DNA from: Oscillospiraceae bacterium
Lineage (GTDB): Bacteria > Bacillota > Clostridia > UMGS1883
Length of the DNA: 11,039 nt
Assembly: GCA_015069065.1 (NCBI GenBank)
Contig: SVJI01000031.1
Location: 1-11,039 of the forward strand
Direction: 5' to 3'
The position numbers and the translations under genes are program-made. Below the pieces are notes generated by a model, which made no database searches, was not told the DNA's origin, and worked only from the letters and a program-made list of their open reading frames with translations. Numbering within the stretch: the first letter of the stretch is position 1; each line of letters starts with the position of its first letter. Positions 5,691-11,039 of this stretch are shown here, piece by piece.

Positions 5691-6059
5691 ATGAAAAGCA
5701 TAGCAGAACTTGAAGCTATTAAGAAAAAGGTTCTTGATAATGTAAATCTCAGACAGGAAAGAGAAGAGGGAATCCGTGTTGTTATAGGTATGGCTACATG
5801 CGGTATCGCAGCAGGTGCCCGCCCTGTTATGACAGCTTTCCTCGAAGAGGCTAATAAGCGTAATCTCAGCAATGTTGTTATTGAGCAGACAGGCTGTATC
5901 GGTATGTGTGCGCTTGAGCCTATCGTTGAGGTTTATGTACCTGGTAAGGAAAAGGTAACATACGTAAAGATGGCACCTGAAAAGGTAGCAAAAATTGTAT
6001 CCGACCATATCGTTAACGGCGCTGTCGTTACTGAATATACTGTCGGCGCACAGAACTAA
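5691..6059 (+). CDS. hndB: HndB-like thioredoxin-fold [2Fe-2S] ferredoxin protein
   Basis: A 122-residue protein with a helical N-terminus (residues 1-28) and a thioredoxin-like ferredoxin domain: VVIGMATCGIAAGARPV (31-46), then VVIEQTGCIGMCALEPIVEV (62-81). Only three cysteines are present (Cys37, Cys69, Cys73); the partner expected about five residues after Cys37, present in the neighbouring NuoF-like protein, is missing (CGIAAG against CGGTGC). I recall the same CGIAAGAR wording in homologues, so this is probably a subfamily trait; the fourth ligand could be non-cysteine, or the cluster may be labile or absent. The position between the NuoE-like/ATPase pair and the NuoF-like gene matches hndB of Desulfovibrio. 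It probably serves as an electron carrier or accessory subunit of the hydrogenase. Confidence 0.88.
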   Translation: MKSIAELEAIKKKVLDNVNLRQEREEGIRVVIGMATCGIAAGARPVMTAFLEEANKRNLSNVVIEQTGCIGMCALEPIVEVYVPGKEKVTYVKMAPEKVAKIVSDHIVNGAVVTEYTVGAQN

Positions 6060-6076
6060 GAGGGGAGAGTAAGAAA

Positions 6077-7876
6077 ATGAGTTTGTACAGATCACACGTG
6101 CTTATCTGTGGCGGTACAGGTTGTACTTCCTCAGGCGGCGCTAAGCTTATAGACGAGTTTGAAGCACAGCTCAAGGCTAATGGCCTTGAAAACGAAGTAA
6201 AGGTTGTAAAAACAGGTTGCTTTGGTCTTTGTGCGCTCGGTCCTGTTGTAGTTGTTTATCCCGAGGGTGCATTCTACAGCAGAGTGGAGAAGGAGGACGT
6301 TGCAGAAATCGTAACAGAACACCTTCTTAAGGGTAGAATCGTAAAGAGACTTGTTTACGATGAAACTATCGCAGAGAATGACGATACTATTAAATCTCTT
6401 AACGAGGTTGACTTCTACAAGAAGCAGATGCGTGTTGCACTGCGTAACTGCGGTGTTATCAATCCCGAAAATATTGAAGAGTACATAGCATTTGACGGTT
6501 ATAAGGCACTTGCTACTGTACTTACTGAAATGACACCTCAGGATGTTATTCAGGTTATTAAGGATTCTAATCTTCGTGGACGCGGAGGCGGCGGTTTCCC
6601 CACAGGTCTTAAGTGGGATTTCGCTTCCAAGAGCGTTAACGAGCAGAAATATGTATGCTGTAACGCCGACGAGGGTGACCCCGGTGCGTTCATGGACAGA
6701 AGTATTCTGGAGGGTGACCCCCACAGTGTTCTGGAGGCTATGGCTATCGCAGGTTACGCAATCGGTGCTAATCAGGGTTACATCTACATTCGTGCAGAGT
6801 ATCCCATCGCTGTAGAGCGTCTTGAAATTGCTATTAAGCAGGCTAAGGAATACGGACTTCTCGGTGACGATATTTTCGGTACAGGCTTCAGCTTTGACAT
6901 CGGTCTCAGACTGGGTGCAGGTGCATTCGTATGTGGTGAGGAAACAGCTCTTATGACCTCTATCGAAGGTCACAGAGGTGAGCCTCGTCCCCGTCCTCCG
7001 TTCCCTGCAGTTAAGGGCCTTTGGGGTAAGCCCACAATCCTTAACAACGTTGAAACCTACGCTAACATCCCTGTAATTATTAACAAGGGTGCAGAGTGGT
7101 TCAACACTATCGGTACAGAAAAGAGTAAGGGTACTAAGGTATTTGCACTCGGCGGTAAAATCAACAACACAGGTCTTGTTGAAATTCCCATGGGTACAAC
7201 TCTTCGTGAGATCGTTGAAGAAATCGGCGGCGGCGTGCCTAACGGTAAGAAGTTTAAGGCTGCACAGACAGGTGGTCCTTCCGGCGGATGTATCCCCGCA
7301 TCTCTTATCGATACACCCATTGACTACGATTCACTTATTTCAATCGGTTCAATGATGGGTAGCGGTGGTCTTATCGTAATGGACGAGGATAACTGTATGG
7401 TTGACATTGCAAAATTCTTCCTCGAATTTACAGTTGACGAATCCTGCGGTAAGTGTACTCCCTGCCGTATCGGTACTAAGAGACTTCTTGAAATTCTTGA
7501 CAGAATTACAAAGGGTAACGGTACACTTGAGGACCTTGACAGATTGGAGCTTCTCTGCTACAGCATCAAGAATGCTTCTCTTTGCGGTCTTGGTCAGACA
7601 GCACCTAACCCTGTTCTTTCAACACTCAGATACTTCAGGGATGAGTATGTTGCGCACGTTGTGGATAAGAAGTGTCCCGCAGGCGTATGTAAGGAACTTA
7701 CAAACTATGTAATCCTTGAAGATAAGTGTAAGGGCTGCTCTGCTTGTGCGAGAAAGTGTCCTGTTGGTGCTATCTCCGGAGAGATTAAGAGTCCGTTTAC
7801 CATTGACATAAATAAGTGTATCAAGTGCGGTGCTTGTGTGGAAACATGTAAGTTTAACGCAATCGTGAAGAAGTAA
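6077..7876 (+). CDS. hndC: NuoF-like NAD(P)H/FMN flavoprotein subunit (HydB/HndC type)
   Basis: A 599-residue diaphorase subunit. Domains in order: an N-terminal thioredoxin-like [2Fe-2S] domain (Cys11, Cys16, Cys48, Cys52); the NuoF core with the glycine-rich FMN/NADH loop GRGGGGFPTGLKW (168-180) and NADEGDPGAFMDRSILEGDP (196-215); the SLBB-like region; a [4Fe-4S] motif SCGKCTPCRIG (Cys457/460/463, with Cys503 as fourth ligand); and a C-terminal ferredoxin domain with two [4Fe-4S] motifs (Cys551/554/557/561 and Cys581/584/587/591). The extra N- and C-terminal cluster domains distinguish it from respiratory NuoF and match HydB/HndC of soluble hydrogenases. FMN here is the proposed site where electrons split between NAD(P)H, ferredoxin and the H-cluster subunit. 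The start follows GGGGAGA (6062-6068). It lies 17 bases after the HndB-like gene and 17 before the catalytic subunit. Cytoplasmic. Confidence 0.95.
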   Translation: MSLYRSHVLICGGTGCTSSGGAKLIDEFEAQLKANGLENEVKVVKTGCFGLCALGPVVVVYPEGAFYSRVEKEDVAEIVTEHLLKGRIVKRLVYDETIAENDDTIKSLNEVDFYKKQMRVALRNCGVINPENIEEYIAFDGYKALATVLTEMTPQDVIQVIKDSNLRGRGGGGFPTGLKWDFASKSVNEQKYVCCNADEGDPGAFMDRSILEGDPHSVLEAMAIAGYAIGANQGYIYIRAEYPIAVERLEIAIKQAKEYGLLGDDIFGTGFSFDIGLRLGAGAFVCGEETALMTSIEGHRGEPRPRPPFPAVKGLWGKPTILNNVETYANIPVIINKGAEWFNTIGTEKSKGTKVFALGGKINNTGLVEIPMGTTLREIVEEIGGGVPNGKKFKAAQTGGPSGGCIPASLIDTPIDYDSLISIGSMMGSGGLIVMDEDNCMVDIAKFFLEFTVDESCGKCTPCRIGTKRLLEILDRITKGNGTLEDLDRLELLCYSIKNASLCGLGQTAPNPVLSTLRYFRDEYVAHVVDKKCPAGVCKELTNYVILEDKCKGCSACARKCPVGAISGEIKSPFTIDINKCIKCGACVETCKFNAIVKK

Positions 7877-7893
7877 GAAAGGGGTGCAGAGAA

Positions 7894-9636
7894 ATGGAAA
7901 TGGTTAATTTAAAGATTAACGGTCAGGACGTAACAGCTCCTGCCGGTTCAACAGTATTGGAAGCTGCTCGTGCAGCCGGTATAGAAATCCCCACACTTTG
8001 CTACCTTAAGGACGTAAGCCAGACAGGCTCCTGCAGAATGTGCCTTGTTGAGATTAAGGGCGGCAGAGCGCTTCAGGCAGCCTGTGTATATCCCGTAGCA
8101 GAAGGCTTGGAGGTTTACACAAACACTCCTGCAGTAAGAAATGCTCGTAAGGTTACTTTGGAACTCATTCTTTCAAATCATGACAGAAAGTGTCTTACCT
8201 GTGAAAGAAACCGTAACTGTGAGCTTCAGACTCTTGCAGATGAGCTTGGTGTAACAGATATTCACTACGAGGGTGTGAGAAACGAGTACGACGTTGACGA
8301 GCTTTCTCCCTCTATCGTAAGAGATAACAATAAATGTATCCTTTGCCGCCGCTGTGTAAGCATGTGTAAGAATATTCAGACAGTTGGTGCAATTGATGCT
8401 ATGGAGCGTGGTTTCAGAACCAGCATCGGATGTGCATTTGAAAAGAGCCTTTCTGAGGTTTCATGTGTAAACTGCGGTCAGTGTATTGCAGTATGTCCTG
8501 TTGGCGCGCTTCGTGAAAAGGATGCAACAGATGATGTTTGGGCAGCTCTTGCTAACCCTGACAAGCATGTTGTTGTACAGACCGCACCTGCAGTAAGAGC
8601 AGCTCTTGGTGAGGAGTTTGGCATGGAAATGGGTACTCCTGTTACAGGCAAGATGGCTGCTGCACTTCGCAGACTCGGCTTTGATAAGGTATTTGACACA
8701 GACTTTGCTGCTGACCTTACAATCATGGAAGAGGGAACAGAGCTTCTGCAGAGACTTCAGAACGGCGGTAAGCTTCCCATGATTACTTCATGTTCTCCCG
8801 GTTGGATTAAGTTCTGTGAGCATAATTTCCCCGAAATGATAGATAATCTTTCATCATGTAAATCTCCCCACGAGATGTATGGTGCAGTTATCAAGTCTTA
8901 CTATGCTGAAAAAGCAGGTATCGATCCTAAGGATATTTTCGTAGTATCAGTAATGCCCTGTACTGCTAAGAAGTTTGAAGCACAGAGAGAGGAACTCAGT
9001 GTTAACGGACTTTTGGATGTTGACAGTGTTCTTACAACACGTGAGCTTGCAAAGATGATTAAGCAGGCAGGTATCAGATTTGCACTTCTTCCCGATGAGA
9101 AGTTTGACGATCCCTTCGGTGATGAGGCTACAGGTGCAGGCGTAATCTTCGGCGCAACAGGCGGTGTTATGGAAGCTGCAATCAGAACAGTTGCAGACAT
9201 CCTTGACAATACCAGCCACAGCGAGGTTGAGTACGAGGCTGTTCGTGGTCTTGAAGGAATTAAGCTTGCTTCTGTAAATGCAGGCGGAAAGACTATCCGT
9301 GCGGCAGTTGCACATGGTCTTGGTAATGCGCGTGAGCTTCTTAACAAGGTTAAGAGCGGTGAGGTAGAGGTTGACTTCATCGAAATCATGGCATGCCCCG
9401 GCGGCTGTGTAAACGGTGGCGGTCAGCCCATCGTATGTGCTAAGGATAGAATGGACAAGGATATCCGCGTTGAAAGAGCAAAGGCGCTTTACAGCGAGGA
9501 TAAGTCACTTGAATACAGAAAGAGTCATGATAACCCCTATATCAAGAAGATATATGAGGAATATCTCGGAGAACCCGGTAGCCATAAGGCACACGGACTT
9601 CTTCATACTCACTATATTGCACGTGACAAGCACTAA
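7894..9636 (+). CDS. hydA: [FeFe]-hydrogenase catalytic subunit (HydA/HndD type, NAD(P)H-linked)
   Basis: A 580-residue catalytic subunit that forms or consumes H2 at the H-cluster. N-terminal [2Fe-2S] domain: Cys36, Cys47, Cys50, Cys64. His-Cys [4Fe-4S] site: His96, Cys100, Cys103, Cys109. Two ferredoxin-type [4Fe-4S] motifs: Cys148/151/154/158 and Cys191/194/197/201. H-cluster domain: loop 1 TSCSPGW (Cys300, Ser301), loop 2 MPCTAKKFE (Cys356), loop 3 IMACPGGCVNGGG (Cys501, Cys505). The end (SHDNPYI...YLGEPGSHKAHGLLHTHY) is the fused small-subunit domain. Spacing from Ser301 to Cys356 is 55 residues, as from Cys300 to Cys355 of CpI, so Ser sits where CpI has a cluster cysteine. Size and modules fit multimeric group A enzymes. 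ATG 7894 follows AAAGGGG (7878-7884); ATG 7900 is less well spaced. Last gene of the operon, followed by a strong terminator. Electron bifurcation with NADH and ferredoxin is inferred from subunit content. Confidence 0.95.
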   Translation: MEMVNLKINGQDVTAPAGSTVLEAARAAGIEIPTLCYLKDVSQTGSCRMCLVEIKGGRALQAACVYPVAEGLEVYTNTPAVRNARKVTLELILSNHDRKCLTCERNRNCELQTLADELGVTDIHYEGVRNEYDVDELSPSIVRDNNKCILCRRCVSMCKNIQTVGAIDAMERGFRTSIGCAFEKSLSEVSCVNCGQCIAVCPVGALREKDATDDVWAALANPDKHVVVQTAPAVRAALGEEFGMEMGTPVTGKMAAALRRLGFDKVFDTDFAADLTIMEEGTELLQRLQNGGKLPMITSCSPGWIKFCEHNFPEMIDNLSSCKSPHEMYGAVIKSYYAEKAGIDPKDIFVVSVMPCTAKKFEAQREELSVNGLLDVDSVLTTRELAKMIKQAGIRFALLPDEKFDDPFGDEATGAGVIFGATGGVMEAAIRTVADILDNTSHSEVEYEAVRGLEGIKLASVNAGGKTIRAAVAHGLGNARELLNKVKSGEVEVDFIEIMACPGGCVNGGGQPIVCAKDRMDKDIRVERAKALYSEDKSLEYRKSHDNPYIKKIYEEYLGEPGSHKAHGLLHTHYIARDKH

Positions 9637-9657
9637 TATAAATTAGAATTACAGATG

Positions 9658-9695
9658 AAAAATGATGGGTGTTTATTATAACACCCATCATTTTT
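9658..9695 (+). terminator. Intrinsic terminator of the hydrogenase operon
   Basis: A 16-bp perfect stem (9658-9673 with 9680-9695) around a six-base loop. Its G+C-rich core is TGATGGGTGTT/AACACCCATCA, flanked by five A on the 5' side and five T on the 3' side, so it could end transcripts in either direction. It begins 22 bases after the hydA stop codon. Confidence 0.92.
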
Positions 9696-9739
9696 ATGAA
9701 CTACGCTGCCAATTTACATAGAATTATTTGAAATTTTGA

Positions 9740-9768
9740 TTGACAAATACGCAAAAATATGTCATAAT
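9740..9768 (+). promoter_or_regulatory. Sigma-A type promoter of the symporter transcript
   Basis: Perfect TTGACA (9740-9745), 17-base spacer, CATAAT (9763-9768, one mismatch from TATAAT). The expected transcription start is near 9775, about a dozen bases before the riboswitch. Confidence 0.85.
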
Positions 9769-9786
9769 ATGTATGTTAATTTAATA

Positions 9787-9980
9787 AAGGCTAAGCGAAG
9801 TATGCAGGAAAAGGCGGTTTGCCTGCCGAAGGAGTAACACTCTCAGGTGCTGTAATGGTAAAGACTGCAGACGGATAGCGCTCCGGAGAAGTCCGCTTCT
9901 TTATTACAGAAGCAAAGGATGCCGAAGGTGCAAGGCCCTTTATAAAAAAGGGGCTAATCTCTCAGGCAAAAGGACGGAGG
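9787..9980 (+). promoter_or_regulatory. Tandem glycine riboswitch
   Basis: Two glycine aptamers in series. Aptamer 1: P1 TGCAG/CTGCA (9803-9807 with 9865-9869), a small AGGC/GCCT hairpin, and the conserved GCCGAAGGAG...CTCTCAGGT core. Aptamer 2: P1 CTCCG/CGGAG (9881-9885 with 9975-9979), hairpin GCTTCT/AGAAGC (9895-9900 with 9908-9913), and the core GCCGAAGG...TCTCAGGC ending in AAAAGGACGGAGG. The leader and the inter-aptamer linker form the known kink-turn: GCTA (9790-9793) pairs with TAGC (9876-9879), the three bases AGC (9794-9796) bulge, and G9797/A9875 plus A9798/G9874 make tandem sheared pairs leading towards P1. The riboswitch senses glycine co-transcriptionally and controls the terminator and symporter gene downstream. 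Bound P1 does not share bases with the terminator, which fits a glycine-OFF design for an importer, but the sign is inferred. Confidence 0.95.
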
Positions 9981-10010
9981 TATAGGTTTTAATCGACTGT
10001 ATTTACTGTG

Positions 10011-10045
10011 CGGAGTTTTTGTGTTGTGCGAAAACTCCGTTTTTT
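10011..10045 (+). terminator. Riboswitch-controlled intrinsic terminator
   Basis: Stem CGGAGTTTT (10011-10019) with AAAACTCCG (10031-10039), 11-base loop, then six T (10040-10045). The CGGAG and CTCCG of its arms are copies of the two P1 strands of aptamer 2 (9975-9979 and 9881-9885), so unpaired P1 strands could compete with this hairpin. It lies between the aptamers and the symporter start, as expected for an expression platform. Confidence 0.88.
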
Positions 10046-10080
10046 ATGTTCGCGCGCCGAAAGAAAGGAAGTTTTATTTT

Positions 10081-11039
10081 ATGATGCAGCAGTTGACGGA
10101 TTTTAACAATAACATCAACAGCTTTGTCTGGAACAACGGTTTGTATTTGCTTCTTGCAACCGGAATTCTGACAACAATTATCACAGGTGTATTTCAGATT
10201 ACACACATCAGACACTGGTTTGCTGAAACCTTGGGCAGCCTTTTTAACAAGGATGTTTCAGGTCATGTAAAGGGTAAGTCCATTTCACAGTTTCAGGCGC
10301 TTTGTACTGCGCTTGCAGCTACTATCGGTGTAGGTAATATTGCCGGTGTTGCAGCCGCTATCGTAGGCGGTGGCCCCGGTGCTGTATTCTGGATGTGGGT
10401 TGCAGCATTTTTTGGTATGATGACAAACTATTCAGAAAATATTCTCGGTATTTATTTCAGAAGAAAGAATGCTGACGGCGAGTGGTCAGGCGGTGCAATG
10501 TACTATCTGCAGGACGGCTTGGGTGCGTACAAGGGCTGTAAGTATGTTGGTAAAATTCTGGCAATACTGTTCTCGATTTTTGCAATCCTTGCATCCTTTG
10601 GTATTGGTGCCATGGGGCAGATTAACAAAATCGTTGTAAATATGGTATCTGCATTCGATATTCCCTCACTTTCATCAAAAATGCTTTATGAGGGAGTTTC
10701 AGTATATCACCTTATTATAGGTATTGTCCTTCTTGTGATAGCTACGCTGATAATACTGGGCGGACTTAAGAGAATAGCAAATTTTGCGGAAAAGGTTGTT
10801 CCCTTTATGGTTGTTCTCTTTGTAGCAGGAAGTATAATTATTATCTGTAAGAACTACGCACTTATTGGTGAGGCGTTTGCATCTATATTCAGATATGCAT
10901 TTACTGTTCCTGCGGCGCTCGGCGGTGTCGGCGGTATTGTTGTAAAGGATATTGTGACACAGGGCTGTAAGCGCGGTGTCTTCTCCAACGAGGCAGGTCT
11001 TGGTTCATCGGTTATGGTTCATTCCAACTCAAACGTTAT
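10081..11039 (+). CDS. agcS: Sodium:alanine/glycine symporter, AgcS family (3' end missing)
   Basis: An open frame of 319 codons running off the window; the family is normally about 450-500 residues, so roughly the last third is missing. It is a polytopic inner-membrane carrier: hydrophobic segments are visible at about residues 20-40, 75-95, 98-118, 158-178, 208-228 and 238-257. Family hallmarks are ITHIRHWF (40-47), ALAATIGVGNIAGVAAAIVGGGPGA (77-101, the ion and substrate binding region of TM2-3), WSGGAMYYLQDGLG (135-148) and the signature GVFSNEAGLGS (299-309). AgcS proteins take up alanine and/or glycine with Na+. The glycine riboswitch upstream argues that glycine is a physiological substrate here. 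The start at 10081 follows AAAGGAAG (10064-10071); ATG 10084 is an alternative. It has its own promoter and is unrelated to the hydrogenase operon apart from proximity. Confidence 0.95.
   Translation, partial: MMQQLTDFNNNINSFVWNNGLYLLLATGILTTIITGVFQITHIRHWFAETLGSLFNKDVSGHVKGKSISQFQALCTALAATIGVGNIAGVAAAIVGGGPGAVFWMWVAAFFGMMTNYSENILGIYFRRKNADGEWSGGAMYYLQDGLGAYKGCKYVGKILAILFSIFAILASFGIGAMGQINKIVVNMVSAFDIPSLSSKMLYEGVSVYHLIIGIVLLVIATLIILGGLKRIANFAEKVVPFMVVLFVAGSIIIICKNYALIGEAFASIFRYAFTVPAALGGVGGIVVKDIVTQGCKRGVFSNEAGLGSSVMVHSNSNV

Noticed and set aside
6131..6973. Long open frame on the minus strand (about 280 codons) opposite the NuoF-like gene
   Set aside because: It lies fully antisense to a certain gene, has no ribosome binding site I could see and no recognisable domain; biased codon use of the highly expressed gene explains the lack of stops.
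4641..7876. Respiratory complex I (Nuo) genes
   Set aside because: The NuoE- and NuoF-like subunits are followed by an [FeFe]-hydrogenase and no membrane Nuo subunits are present; the NuoF-like protein carries the extra ferredoxin domains of soluble hydrogenases.

Overview
The window looks like a chromosomal segment of a strictly anaerobic, fermentative Clostridia bacterium, most likely of the Ruminococcaceae/Oscillospiraceae. The reasons are strong AGGAGG-type ribosome binding sites, moderate to low G+C, a complete NAD(H)-linked [FeFe]-hydrogenase operon, a sensory-type HydS-like [FeFe]-hydrogenase (a putative H2-sensing HydS has been described in Ruminococcus albus) and a tandem glycine riboswitch. 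All genes lie on the + strand, and the packing is tight.

Region A (1-4500) reads as one co-directional run. It holds the 3' end of a sensor histidine kinase, a GerMN-domain lipoprotein, a small DRTGG-domain protein, an RsbW/SpoIIAB-like GHKL ATPase, a HydS-like [FeFe]-hydrogenase paralogue with altered active-site loops and an extra C-terminal Fe-S motif, a second DRTGG protein and a PHP-fold phosphoesterase. Spacings run from a 4-base overlap to 56 bases. The last five genes look like a signalling module built around a redox- or H2-sensing protein.

Region B (4501-4640) is the only sizeable gap in the first half. It carries a near-consensus extended -10 promoter, a 15-base inverted repeat inside that promoter, and a perfect 20-base palindrome just downstream of the expected transcription start. 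These are good operator candidates for redox or H2 control of the operon that follows.

Region C (4641-9636) is that structural operon: a NuoE/HndA-like [2Fe-2S] subunit, a second GHKL ATPase, an HndB-like thioredoxin-fold ferredoxin, a NuoF/HndC-like flavoprotein and a HydA/HndD-like catalytic subunit, closed by a strong terminator. It encodes a soluble multimeric hydrogenase expected to exchange electrons between NAD(P)H, ferredoxin and H2, probably by electron bifurcation/confurcation. Region A plausibly supplies its sensing and control; this link is inferred from adjacency.

Region D (9637-11039) is a separate unit: a sigma-A type promoter, a tandem glycine riboswitch with a leader-linker kink-turn, an intrinsic terminator, and the first 319 codons of a sodium:alanine/glycine symporter (AgcS family) that runs off the window. 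No tRNA, rRNA, CRISPR array, insertion sequence or phage gene was seen.
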